Part shown: in pieces, positions 8,663 through 18,036 of the stretch
How positions within the stretch are numbered: the stretch's first letter is position 1
Layout: each line of letters starts with the position of its first letter
Assembly: GCF_001983935.1 (NCBI RefSeq)
Contig: NZ_CP017641.1
Coordinates: 1,054,001 to 1,118,000, forward strand
Direction of reading: 5' to 3'
DNA length: 64,000 nt
DNA from: Fuerstiella marisgermanici
GTDB taxonomy: Bacteria; Planctomycetota; Planctomycetia; Planctomycetales; Planctomycetaceae
Program-made: the position numbers and the translations under genes
The notes under the pieces: model-generated
Told to the model about the DNA's origin: nothing
What the model saw: only the letters and a program-made list of their open reading frames with translations
Database searches by the model: none

Positions 8663-9946
8663 CTATTTTTCTTCTTCAAAGGGAACGAGCACCGGGGGCA
8701 GGCTTCTGAGTTGCCTGAGTTCCTCGAGGGCCGCCGTCGCTTCTTCGCGACGCTCCGGATCAATCATCGCCGCCACAGAGTACCACCGGTTGGCTTCCTG
8801 AAATTGAGCCAGTTCGACCAGGATTTCGGCCAACTTCAGCCGTAGATCGGCAGACTTGATGTCGTCACCAATTTCTGTCAGCGTGGCCAGATAGTCCTGC
8901 TGAAGCTGGCGCAGTTTTTCGATGTTCTGCTCGGCATTTTTCTGCTCGTCAGCCATTCCGGCCGCTTCAAAAATCTTTGCGGCCAATTCGAAGGTGTCGA
9001 TGTCGCGAGGCCGGTTGCCGATGGCTGTTCGAATCATTTTCGCCGCCGCTTCGTAGCGTCCGACTTCCAACGCGGCCTGAGCTTCAATTTTGTCCGTGGG
9101 GCCGGGCGAATTCGGGGAACCCTTCGTCGCTGCGATTGCGTCCAGCACCTGTTCACGATTGCCGGCAGCCATATTAAGCTGCCACTGTAGCTGCTGATCC
9201 ATCAGGTCAGCCGCCATTTCTGTGGCCGCTTCCTGAATTCTGGCTTCGTCGCCCACTTTTAGCAGGGCGCGTACGTAGTCTGCAATCAGAGCTGGACTGG
9301 CAGCCGCTCGGTCGCCAGGAGTTTCCAGCAGCAGTGCATAGTCTTCCACTGCGTCGGCGTAGCTGAACATTTCAGCCCTGATTTTGGCTCGCAGGCTATA
9401 CGCCATTGTCGGCTTGTCTGTCGCCGATTCGATGACGGTGTTCAGCAGGCTTTCAGCGTGTTTCAGGCCACCGATGCCGTAGTACAACTGAGCCACCATG
9501 ATTCGAGTTTCGTCGGCATTCTCCGAATCCAGCGCGATGGACGCATCAAATGCTTCGATTGCTTTCTTGTACTGACCAGTTGCCGTGAAGGATCGGCCGA
9601 TGTTCTGCAGAACCAGTGGCTTTAAAGCGTCGTTGTCTTTGACTGATTCGAACAACTCCAGTGCGCGAAGATCTTTGCCCTCTTTGGCAGCGTCCAACCC
9701 TTCGAGAAAAATTACGTGGTCGGCGTAGTCGGCGTCGTTTCGCAATGAGGCCAGCGAAGCCTTGAAGGTCTCCGAATCGCCCTCGTCAAAGCTGTCGATA
9801 GCGGTCTGGTAAAGAGCTTCTGAATCCTGTGGCCACAAAGCGACAACGGTCGCCAACGCGACAATCGCTGTGCCGAAAATGATCATGCCCCACAGCCACC
9901 ACGGAATTCCGCCGCGAACCATGGGTTTAGGTGAAGATTGATTCAT
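8663..9946 (-). CDS. Membrane-anchored TPR protein
   Basis: Residues about 15-40 (WWLWGMIIFGTAIVALATVVAL) form one transmembrane helix after a short basic/proline N-terminus. The rest is made of tetratricopeptide repeats, for example LVLQNIGRSFTATGQYKKAIEAFDASIALDSEN and AQFQEANRWYSVAAMIDPERREEA. Such proteins act as scaffolds and have no enzymatic role of their own. It is transcribed in the same direction as serA and the acetyltransferase gene. The gaps (about 190 and 310 bases) make a shared operon uncertain. Confidence 0.85.
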   Translation of the reverse strand: MNQSSPKPMVRGGIPWWLWGMIIFGTAIVALATVVALWPQDSEALYQTAIDSFDEGDSETFKASLASLRNDADYADHVIFLEGLDAAKEGKDLRALELFESVKDNDALKPLVLQNIGRSFTATGQYKKAIEAFDASIALDSENADETRIMVAQLYYGIGGLKHAESLLNTVIESATDKPTMAYSLRAKIRAEMFSYADAVEDYALLLETPGDRAAASPALIADYVRALLKVGDEARIQEAATEMAADLMDQQLQWQLNMAAGNREQVLDAIAATKGSPNSPGPTDKIEAQAALEVGRYEAAAKMIRTAIGNRPRDIDTFELAAKIFEAAGMADEQKNAEQNIEKLRQLQQDYLATLTEIGDDIKSADLRLKLAEILVELAQFQEANRWYSVAAMIDPERREEATAALEELRQLRSLPPVLVPFEEEK

Positions 9947-10257
9947 GGGCGTGTGAGTTCAGAAGCGTAATAAGGCCGACAAAACAGGAATCCGAGTCTG
10001 CCACAACGCCGCTGGAAGCCTTCGTTCTCGCGGAAATAAATCCGCAAATGATTGGCACAGTGCGCAGGGACCCTCGCGTGCTGCATGCTACGTGCCGCGT
10101 GGCGAAAGCATTGGCAAAATCCTCGGTTCGGTCGAATTTTGCAGAATTGGCTCGGCTACAGCGTCTCACGGTGACTTGTGGCAGCGGAAATCGGTTTTTG
10201 TCCTGGGTGGGCCGGTTCCCACAAGCCAGAACCGTTCACGACAAAACGTAAATTGCT
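9947..10257. other. Intergenic region, no gene seen
   Basis: About 310 bases between the TPR gene and the acetyltransferase gene, both on the minus strand. I find no convincing coding sequence, RNA gene or terminator. It should contain the promoter of the TPR gene. Confidence 0.4.
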
Positions 10258-11178
10258 CTAACCCGCTTCTCGAAACCGTAGCGACGGTTTTTCGATAGTC
10301 ACGATGGTGTTGGGCATCACGCTGCGGCTCAGCACTACGTTCGCCCCGACCAGGCTGCCTGCACCGATCACCGTGGTGCCGCCCAGAATTGTGGCGTTCG
10401 AATACACGGAAACATTGTCTTCCAGCGTCGGATGTCGCTTTTCGCCGCGGATTAAGTTGCCGTCTTCATCACGCGGAAACGACCATGCCCCCAACGTGAC
10501 TCCCTGATACAGAGTCACTCCGGCACCGATTTCGCACGTTTCCCCAATCACCACACCCGTGCCGTGATCGATAAAAAAGCGAGGGCCGATGGTTGCTCCG
10601 GGATGAATGTCGATGCCGGTGACGCCGTGAGCCCATTCGGTGAGAATTCGAGGTAGGTACGGAATGCCAAGCTGGTGAAGTTTGTGTGCTACACGGTAGA
10701 TTAGCACCGCTTCAATGCCGGGATAGCTAAGCACAATCTCATCGCTGCTTCGTGCGGCGGGGTCTCCGTCAAATGCTGCCTGGATGTCGGCTTTCAGAGC
10801 TGCCTGGAGTTCCGGCAGGGAAGTCAGAAATTGTCGGGCGAGCGACCTGGCGTCGCCATGCACGGCCGGTGGCTCGGCAGTGTCTGAATGCAGCTTCAAC
10901 ATGGTTTGCCGAGCGTGAAGGATGGATCGGCCGGTTTCGATGCGGAGACGCGATTCAATTCGGTTCAGCAGTGCGGCCGTTTCGATTGCCTGCTGTTCGG
11001 CCGCTGGCAGCCGCCGAGTTTTTCCGTAGCCCGGAAACAGCACTTCACGCACATCGCAGGCAAAGGAAATCACACCGTCGACTGACGGCAAAGCGTTCTC
11101 GTCACATTCGCCCAGACTTTCCACCAAACGTCCGGCAATCTCCTCCAGTTGAACATGCTCGGGAGAACGAAAAGTCAT
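10258..11178 (-). CDS. cysE: Serine O-acetyltransferase (EpsC/CysE type)
   Basis: Transfers acetyl from acetyl-CoA to serine, feeding cysteine synthesis. The C-terminal half is a left-handed beta-helix with hexapeptide repeats: GIDIHPGATIGPRFFIDHGTGVVIGETCEIG, then TLYQGVTLG, GEKRHPTLEDNVSVYSNATILGG and TVIGAGSLVGANVVL. The catalytic region DHGTGVVIGET is intact. The N-terminal helical domain (about 150 residues) is longer than in E. coli CysE, as in EpsC-type enzymes. ATG 11178 is preferred over ATG 11205 because AGGGCGGG precedes it, but either is possible. SerA nearby supplies serine. Confidence 0.93.
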   Translation of the reverse strand: MTFRSPEHVQLEEIAGRLVESLGECDENALPSVDGVISFACDVREVLFPGYGKTRRLPAAEQQAIETAALLNRIESRLRIETGRSILHARQTMLKLHSDTAEPPAVHGDARSLARQFLTSLPELQAALKADIQAAFDGDPAARSSDEIVLSYPGIEAVLIYRVAHKLHQLGIPYLPRILTEWAHGVTGIDIHPGATIGPRFFIDHGTGVVIGETCEIGAGVTLYQGVTLGAWSFPRDEDGNLIRGEKRHPTLEDNVSVYSNATILGGTTVIGAGSLVGANVVLSRSVMPNTIVTIEKPSLRFREAG

Positions 11179-11205
11179 GAGTACCCGCCCTGTTTTCTGA
11201 ACCAT

Positions 11206-11551
11206 GAAACGAATATTTGAAACGAATACGCCTCTTCGTCCGGTACTTCCTGACGGACGAATTATATGCGTTCTGCTGACTCATCGGCATGGTGTTCAGC
11301 CCTGCATGAAAGTGCGTACCGGTCGCGGAACGTCCCGTTCACAATCTCTCCCGTTGGATGGCGCACGTCGAACGACCGGCAAAGTCGCGTGCAGATTGCG
11401 CAATCGTTGACGCAGCGATGCGTGCGCGAACAGCACACCAACTGCAGCTCTCCGGCAGATTGTGCCGGTTCAAAATCTGTTGGTGCACGAGGTCCGTCGC
11501 GGGTGCCGATAACGAATCAGAATCCCTTTTTCGTTTTCACTGCCGTGGTTC
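11206..11551. other. Divergent intergenic region, no gene seen
   Basis: About 350 bases between the divergent cysE and CPBP-protease genes. No supported gene. Promoters for both directions are expected here. Confidence 0.4.
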
Positions 11552-12301
11552 ATGAACAACCAAATCGTCACCACCAACGATTACTGGTCCGACGCGCGAA
11601 AGCCGCTGTCGTGCCTGATGTTTCTTCTGCCGTGGATCGCCGTCTACGAAGCCGGAATTCTGATGCTCGCCCGGCACAACCCGGACGAAATCCGCAACGG
11701 TGCCGACTACTGGATGCGTTCTCTGTTGTCATCCGCCGGACTAAGCCAGCTTTTGCTGCTACCGCTGCTGGTGATCGGTGTGCTGCTGGTGTGGCATCTT
11801 GTCACGAAGCACCCGTGGCATGTGCGGCTGGAAACTCAACTGGGCATGCTGGCAGAAAGCGTTCTTCTGGCGGTCACGCTGGTCGCCGTTGGCCAGGTGC
11901 ATCAGTTGCTGTTTTTGAGTCTGCAACCAGGCGTTCCGGACGAACAATTGCTGACGCTGGCGACCGGTAACCTCACGCGAGCCGTTTCGTACGTTGGCGC
12001 GGGCGTCTACGAAGAGGTAATGTTTCGGCTGCTGTTAGTGCCGCTGGCGTTTTTGGTGTTTCGGATGTTTGAATTTCCGAAGAAGTGGGCGGCCGTCATG
12101 GCGGCGCTGTCGACGGCATTTATCTTCGCCCTGGCTCACCATGTGGGGCCGTCAGCCGACGCCTTCAACCTGTTCACGTTTTCATTCCGAGCGGCCGCTG
12201 GAACCTTCTTTGCTGCGATCTTCTTCTTACGCGGCTTCGGAATCACCGTTGGCTGTCATGCGGCGTACGACTTATTGGTCGGCGTGTTTCTGGTCGCTTA
12301 G
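11552..12301 (+). CDS. CPBP-family intramembrane metalloprotease (CAAX protease-like)
   Basis: A polytopic membrane protein with about six hydrophobic segments. All three family motifs are present: the EExxxR box (YEEVMFRLL, about residue 156), FALAHH (about residue 192) and HAAYDLLVG near the C-terminus. The Glu and His residues of these motifs coordinate the metal in this family. Bacterial members process membrane peptides, and some confer immunity to secreted toxins. It ends one base from the stop of a convergent toxin-like nuclease gene, so a protective or processing role for that protein is possible but only inferred. Confidence 0.9.
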   Translation: MNNQIVTTNDYWSDARKPLSCLMFLLPWIAVYEAGILMLARHNPDEIRNGADYWMRSLLSSAGLSQLLLLPLLVIGVLLVWHLVTKHPWHVRLETQLGMLAESVLLAVTLVAVGQVHQLLFLSLQPGVPDEQLLTLATGNLTRAVSYVGAGVYEEVMFRLLLVPLAFLVFRMFEFPKKWAAVMAALSTAFIFALAHHVGPSADAFNLFTFSFRAAAGTFFAAIFFLRGFGITVGCHAAYDLLVGVFLVA

Positions 12302-12302
12302 A

Positions 12303-13292
12303 TCACAGCCTCTGACCAGTCACGAAGTCGACGTTTATCACGTTGTTCGACTGCGGCGTGAGGACCGACGGAGCGATGTCCTGCATGGCTCGACTACGGT
12401 CCGTGTGAGCGTTCATGAACGTCAGGTCTTTCTTCGTGGCAACGCCGGACGGGCTGATTTCCGTCCATTCCACCTTCCTCGCAAACGGACGGCTTTCGCC
12501 CTTCTTGAAAACGTCTCGAATCTGTACTTCCACACCGCCGCCGTTCTTTAGCTGAGTGGCCCAGTGGTTTTCTAGGTTCTTGTAGGTCCCGTAGCGGTTG
12601 GCTCGCCAGTTTTGCAGCCCCAGATTTTCGGCCCCGCCCGGAGCACCAAAGCGGTTGCCGATCAAATGACCGGCGTCGTCGCCCATGCCTTTGGACAGAG
12701 CAGACTGAGCCGAACCCGAGCGGTGAGTTTTCACTTTGCCTGGCACGCCAAGTCGGCCTTTCGCTTCGTGATATAGATACCCGTTGCTTTCAAATTTGCG
12801 GAAGCTGAATTGCTTGCTGATATCCGGCAGCGCGGCTCGCACAGCCTTGGCCGTACGTGATTGTCCCAGGAAATCATCCACGCGTTTTCGCAGCGTCGAC
12901 AAGGCCTGACCGCCGGCATCCGGCAGCAGATCCAGAGCCTGCTTCACGCGTACGATCACCGGCGTCAAAATTTTGGCAGCCGCCGGAGATTGCTGAGCCA
13001 ACTGGATGGCTGTCTCGACCGACTTCAGGTACTTGGGAAACTTGCCCGCTTTGGCAAGGTCGCCGACGTAAGGGACGATCGAAACCAGACTCAAGCCGGC
13101 GCCCAACCAATCGCCACGAGCCACGCTGATGATGGCGTTGGCTCCGTCACAAATCGGAGTGGGGTCGGCGATTCCAGCGATGTCGAGAGCAATCTGAGCC
13201 AGGTCCATCGACACTTTACGCAGCTTCGCGGCGTCTGCGGCTGTCAGAGCAGCATCCGCAGTTCGTGGACCGGTGACAGGAAATTTGGCCAT
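12303..13292 (-). CDS. Putative polymorphic-toxin-like nuclease with pre-toxin segment
   Basis: A segment at about residues 55-90 (ARGDWLGAGLSLVSIVPYVGDLAKAGK) is typical of the pre-toxin region just ahead of the toxic domain in polymorphic toxins. The C-terminal 150 residues resemble a DNA/RNA non-specific endonuclease of the Endonuclea_NS_2 kind: GDDAGHLIGNRFGAPGGAENLGLQNWRANR, then YKNLENHWA, with DDAGH as the probable catalytic histidine. There is no N-terminal signal peptide and no long secretion module. The start at 13292 (MAKFPVTG) is chosen because the upstream extension looks non-coding. No dedicated immunity gene is adjacent except, possibly, the convergent CPBP gene. Toxin function is inferred from the domains. 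Confidence 0.7.
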   Translation of the reverse strand: MAKFPVTGPRTADAALTAADAAKLRKVSMDLAQIALDIAGIADPTPICDGANAIISVARGDWLGAGLSLVSIVPYVGDLAKAGKFPKYLKSVETAIQLAQQSPAAAKILTPVIVRVKQALDLLPDAGGQALSTLRKRVDDFLGQSRTAKAVRAALPDISKQFSFRKFESNGYLYHEAKGRLGVPGKVKTHRSGSAQSALSKGMGDDAGHLIGNRFGAPGGAENLGLQNWRANRYGTYKNLENHWATQLKNGGGVEVQIRDVFKKGESRPFARKVEWTEISPSGVATKKDLTFMNAHTDRSRAMQDIAPSVLTPQSNNVINVDFVTGQRL

Positions 13293-13465
13293 CAATGACT
13301 CTCGCGAAAGGGGCGTGCAGGGATAGGGCGAGTGACGCGGCGCAGTTTCACAAAATCTATTGCAGCGTAGTCTCACTAAAGTTATCCGAGTCGACGAACG
13401 AGGGTTGCTCGGAAAAATTGCGATTCGCCAAATTGTCGCCGATTAGTGCGAGGGAATGCCCGCCC

Positions 13466-16400
13466 CTATTCCGGCCGATGAATCGTGTTGTGGATGACTC
13501 GTTCGAACGTTTCTCCGTCAGCAGACTTCAGACGGCATTTGATCTCCATGCACCAGGTTTTGGCGAGCTCCGGAATCGCGAGTGTCACTGCCCGGCCGTC
13601 ATCAGAAAGTCGCGCGGACGCAACTTCGATCTCGTGTTCGTCATAATGTTTCGAACCATAATTTGCATTCCGCTTCAACGCCCAAACCCTGACCGTAAAG
13701 TTGTCTGGCGACGTGGCACTGCCAGCGTCGAGCTCATCGGTGAACGTGATTTTTAGTTCCTTCCCGGAAGCATTTAATCCGACGGGCAGATAAGCAGGCT
13801 TGCCCGTTGGGCGAATGCGGTACAGGCCACCTTCTCTGGCCTGTTGGCTGCTGCCCCACGCAAACATGCCGCAAACGTAGAGTGCGTTGTCGTGCGGGCT
13901 GATACGGCCGCGAGTGACGCCGGTTGGGAACTGCGGAATGGGGAACTCGCACATGCCACCCTGCATCTGCCCATTCTTTTCTTCGTGCGGAACGACGTAC
14001 ACCTTGCCGTAGCCGTAAGACAAATTTAGCAGGCTTCCGTTCAGCGGTCCCCATGCCTTGTTGTCGATCCACATCAGTTCCGCAGGTGACCTGTCGAAGG
14101 CGTTGGTGATCCAACACAGCGGCTGTTCCATCGCTTCATTGCTGTCGTCCGTCACGTCGTGGTAACCAAACATGTTGCCGTAGAAACCGCCCTCACGTAC
14201 CCAGTTGATACGATTCTTGGGATTCCAGTGGCCTTCCTGATCGGTCACGATGAAGGAACCATCCTTGTTCAGGCACACGCCGTTTGCCGCTCGAAAACCA
14301 TTGGCCAAAAAGTCGGTGCGCGATCCGTCGGGCGGAATGCGCAGCAGAGTTCCATGATGAGGCACGATGGCTGTTAGCGCATGCCGAGCTGACTTCGCAT
14401 AATAGAAATTCCCCGCGTCATCTCGCTGCAACCCCATCGCAAATTCATGGAAGTGCGGCGTGACCTGGTGATCGTTGTTGAAGCATTCGTAAAAGTCCGT
14501 TTCGCCGTCGCCGTTGCGATCACGCAGAATCACAAGCTGGTCACGGCAGGTGAGGTAAATGGTGCCATCGACAATTTTCAGGCCCAGCGGCTGAAAAAGC
14601 CCGGAAGCGATGCGCTGCCATTTCAACGCAGGTGCAGACGCTTCCTCCGCAGCGAGTTCCAATATTTTTATCGGCGACGCCGGGTAGGAATTCCATTCTC
14701 CGATAGCACCGTGTCGGGCGAGCGACTTCAACCCACTCACCAGCCACACGTCGCCGTCCCAACTGCACACCGCCATGCGGTCGCCATCGTCGAAGAAATC
14801 GTGCCCGGTAAATCGCAACCGCGCCAGCCACGGATTGTTTGCAGGCGAAGTCAACTCATCCACAGCGAACGGTCCGTCGTCGCTACCGAGGACGGGCGTG
14901 GTGGTGACAACTTCGGGCCAGCGTGGCTTTCCGATGTCGTCGATTGCGGCCTGCAGGTCTGCGGGCTTCACTTGTTGCTGAATTTGAGCTTCCAGGGCAC
15001 CCAATTCTTCAACGCTCAAGCCAGCCGGCACCGCAGCGGTCCACACGACTACGTTTTCTGTTTCACGAGCGGGAGGAAACGTGAGGTGCAGGCGATTATC
15101 TTTCGGGCTGAATGCGAAACCGCGGTTGCTGCCGACGACTCCCGCAAAGATCGCTCGGCTGGTTCGAGGCCCATCACGATGAATGTGTTTGGCAGCGAGC
15201 TTGTGCGGCGATTGCGTCGATTCAGTCGCTGAGTCCTTCGCAGCGGCGTTTGGCGACTCACGTCGATTGGGCACTAGTCCGTCGACTATGCCAGAGTGCA
15301 AATCCCACAGCGCCGAAGGCCTTTGCTTTCGTTGCGATTGGACGGAATCCAGGTGTGACGTCACGACCCGTGGGAAAAATGCCACGGAGTCTATTTCGCC
15401 GACGAAGTGCGAATCTGCCGGAAAGTTGCCGGCGGCGAATCCAATCTTTGCGACGTGCTTTGAGTCCGCCTTCTGCTTTGGCTTCAAAATTCCGCCGCCG
15501 TTCTTCTGGTCATCAATGTAGAAGTTGACTCGGCCGGTTTCGTGGTTCCACGTCATGCCCACGTTGTGCCATTTGCCGTCGTCGACTCGCTTTTTCGAAT
15601 TCGCCGCACCGACCCAGCCGATGTCGTAAGTCAATCGACCACCTCTAACAAAGAATGCTTTCCCACCCGGCACCCACGGACCTTCATTATTGCACTTGCT
15701 GAAGATGACTCCGTCGTTGCTGGTACGAATGCGAGCGGCAAGCGTGAAGCTGCCGGAGGACATGTCCAACACGGCAGCATCGTCGATTTGCAAATGCGAC
15801 GCTCCGTTGAACTGAGATGGATCATAAACAGTATTGCCAGACTTAAACGGGGCGATAACGGCGCTGTACTTGCCGATGCGGCGATAGACGGTTTCCTCGT
15901 TAGGATGCGTGGCCACCAACATCATGTTGGGCGAACCGCTGGCACCGAGCGACATTGTGCGCGTAAAGACGGTTGTCAGTTGCGACTTCGGCCGTGCGGA
16001 AACAGGAGACTCATCGGTCAATGAGCCGCGATCAACACTAGTCTCCACCGCTCCAAAGCGTTCCAGAACGCGCCGACCGCCGACCGTGTAATCGATGATC
16101 GTGTCGTCACCGACGCTGTGCAGTCCTCGATATTTGGCCCAATCACGCGGTAGCGGTCCGTAGCGATTGTCGTCTCGGCCGATCACACGTTGGTCGTCTG
16201 TAAAGTCCGCCGTGCCTGGCTTTGCCCAACCCGGACCCGTGGGATTGCTGAACTGCACGTCGCCGACAACACGCGGATGAGTTCCATGTCGTCCGTCGAA
16301 GTGGATACCTTGCCAATTGACGAACCCGGCTTCGCTCGATTCGGGATCTCGCGTCCATGCAGCGACGAATCTCATCGTGTCATGGTCGAAGATGGCCCAC

Positions 16401-17545
16401 TTGTTGCCCTTCGCAATGCCGCCGGGACCGGGGTCAAGTCTTACGGCGATGCCTTTGTGAGCGAAGTTGGTGCCATCGCTGCCAACTTCAAACGTGTTGA
16501 TCATCGATGGGCCGTAATCCATGTCCGACCACGGAGCGTACTCCACCGGTTCCGGCCCGAAGGTATCGCCCTTCGGCAGACTGGCCAGATAGTTGTCTGT
16601 GACATCGGCGTATTGAGCGGCATTGTCGTCCCGCAGGTACTCTTCACGAATGTAGTGAATGACGTCGTACTTCTGCTGTGGCACCATCCACGTCTGCGGG
16701 ACCATCAGTCCAAAACCGTGAGTTAGCGTGCGATACATCGCATACGGATCGCCGCCGCTGCGGAACTTGCCTTCCGCAAACCGCAACGCCGTGGGTAGTG
16801 AGCTTGGTTTCTGCTTATTGCCGTGGCAGTTGATGCAAAGTCGTTCGTAAATCGCGTGGCCTCGCGCGAACGCATCGTCGTCCAGCTTGCGAATCAGGCC
16901 CGCATGATCAACGTGGCTTTCATATTCCGGCAGCGTGAAGGCGATTAAACTCGGCGAAGGCTGCAGCTTGCGAGCCACCTCAACGCCGCCGTCTCGAACC
17001 TGCAGCACGTAGCTAAGCAGATCCAGAAACTGCTGACGACTTCCAAGCTGGTTGGCGATCCCGGCAGGCATAATTGATAATTTGCTATCAACCGTTTCCT
17101 CAATCTGGTCCGCCGCGATCGAAACGCTTTTCCCGTCGGCGGCGGGGTCTCGCAGGACGACGCCGTCTTCGCTGCGGCTGACCAGCAAACCTGTTTGAGT
17201 TCTTCCGTCGGTTGTCACGACGGTTAGTGATTCGAAGCCTTTGCGAATGTCAGCGGACGGTTTCAGCACCGACGTTACAACGTATTCATCGGTGGCGTCT
17301 TTCTGCTCTGACAGTTTCGTGAGGTCTGGCCCCAGGGAATTGCTACCGCCATCCATTGAGTGGCACTTCGCGCAACCGACATACACCTGATGAAACAGAA
17401 TCGCCCCGCGCCGCGCGTCGCCGGACTCACGAGCGGCCGCGGCCAGCTTGGCGGGCGTTTCGGCCAGAAGATGCTGCTCAAGAGTTTGAGCCCGCACGGC
17501 TGCTGAGCAGGCGAGTGCCATCAGTAGAACTAAGGTTCGAAACAT
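13466..17545 (-). CDS. Large secreted cytochrome c / LamG / propeller protein
   Basis: The start at 17545 yields the signal peptide MFRTLVLLMALACSAAVRAQ; the longer in-frame start at 17620 does not. Two c-type heme motifs are visible: CAKCH (about residue 60) and CINCH (about residue 238). A long central region follows, then a concanavalin/LamG-like domain (FTLAARIRTSNDGVIFSKC to VNFYIDDQKNGG, about residues 570-700). The C-terminal half is a sorbosone/glucose-dehydrogenase-like propeller (WQRIASGLFQPLGLKIVDGTIYLTCRDQL, DGETDFYECFNND, GFRAANGVCLNKDGSFIVTDQEG). Such fusions are a planctomycete/verrucomicrobial hallmark and are thought to oxidise sugars in the periplasm. The substrate is unknown. 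Confidence 0.85.
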   Translation of the reverse strand: MFRTLVLLMALACSAAVRAQTLEQHLLAETPAKLAAAARESGDARRGAILFHQVYVGCAKCHSMDGGSNSLGPDLTKLSEQKDATDEYVVTSVLKPSADIRKGFESLTVVTTDGRTQTGLLVSRSEDGVVLRDPAADGKSVSIAADQIEETVDSKLSIMPAGIANQLGSRQQFLDLLSYVLQVRDGGVEVARKLQPSPSLIAFTLPEYESHVDHAGLIRKLDDDAFARGHAIYERLCINCHGNKQKPSSLPTALRFAEGKFRSGGDPYAMYRTLTHGFGLMVPQTWMVPQQKYDVIHYIREEYLRDDNAAQYADVTDNYLASLPKGDTFGPEPVEYAPWSDMDYGPSMINTFEVGSDGTNFAHKGIAVRLDPGPGGIAKGNKWAIFDHDTMRFVAAWTRDPESSEAGFVNWQGIHFDGRHGTHPRVVGDVQFSNPTGPGWAKPGTADFTDDQRVIGRDDNRYGPLPRDWAKYRGLHSVGDDTIIDYTVGGRRVLERFGAVETSVDRGSLTDESPVSARPKSQLTTVFTRTMSLGASGSPNMMLVATHPNEETVYRRIGKYSAVIAPFKSGNTVYDPSQFNGASHLQIDDAAVLDMSSGSFTLAARIRTSNDGVIFSKCNNEGPWVPGGKAFFVRGGRLTYDIGWVGAANSKKRVDDGKWHNVGMTWNHETGRVNFYIDDQKNGGGILKPKQKADSKHVAKIGFAAGNFPADSHFVGEIDSVAFFPRVVTSHLDSVQSQRKQRPSALWDLHSGIVDGLVPNRRESPNAAAKDSATESTQSPHKLAAKHIHRDGPRTSRAIFAGVVGSNRGFAFSPKDNRLHLTFPPARETENVVVWTAAVPAGLSVEELGALEAQIQQQVKPADLQAAIDDIGKPRWPEVVTTTPVLGSDDGPFAVDELTSPANNPWLARLRFTGHDFFDDGDRMAVCSWDGDVWLVSGLKSLARHGAIGEWNSYPASPIKILELAAEEASAPALKWQRIASGLFQPLGLKIVDGTIYLTCRDQLVILRDRNGDGETDFYECFNNDHQVTPHFHEFAMGLQRDDAGNFYYAKSARHALTAIVPHHGTLLRIPPDGSRTDFLANGFRAANGVCLNKDGSFIVTDQEGHWNPKNRINWVREGGFYGNMFGYHDVTDDSNEAMEQPLCWITNAFDRSPAELMWIDNKAWGPLNGSLLNLSYGYGKVYVVPHEEKNGQMQGGMCEFPIPQFPTGVTRGRISPHDNALYVCGMFAWGSSQQAREGGLYRIRPTGKPAYLPVGLNASGKELKITFTDELDAGSATSPDNFTVRVWALKRNANYGSKHYDEHEIEVASARLSDDGRAVTLAIPELAKTWCMEIKCRLKSADGETFERVIHNTIHRPE

Positions 17546-18036
17546 GAAATTACGTTCTGCTGAGACCAATATTTGAAGTACTACGCCGCCCAGCATGAAG
17601 GATTTTCTTAAGCGTTGCAAACGCTGGTGAGAAGGCCGGGCACCCGAGTAATGCTGGCGCTTCGAGCTGAGGACGTCCTGACCGTTGGCGTCAAAGTGTC
17701 AACCGCCCACTACTCATACAGGCTACTGACGCTGACCGGCTGTTGTGTTTTTGCAACGTGGCGTGTTGCGTTTCAGCGACACAACCGCATGGACGGCCCG
17801 GCATTCCGGGCAATCAGACCAAAACGACCCGCTTCCCTAAATGCGGGTCTCCATGATCTTTAGGGCGGGTAAATTTCCTGAAATTCTTCGCCAATTGCGG
17901 AGAGAGTACGCATGGACCTCGCGCATGTGTGGCGGATTGAAAACTTTCTGTCGGACGCCAGGTTCAAGTGTTTCATTTTTCCTTCCGGCTCTCGTTCTGT
18001 GAGCTAGAGAGGACATTGTGAGAGATACTTTCTCCA
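17546..18036. other. Divergent intergenic region, no gene seen
   Basis: About 490 bases between the cytochrome gene and the exopolysaccharide operon. No coding or RNA gene is supported. The promoter of the exopolysaccharide operon should lie in the right part. Confidence 0.45.
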
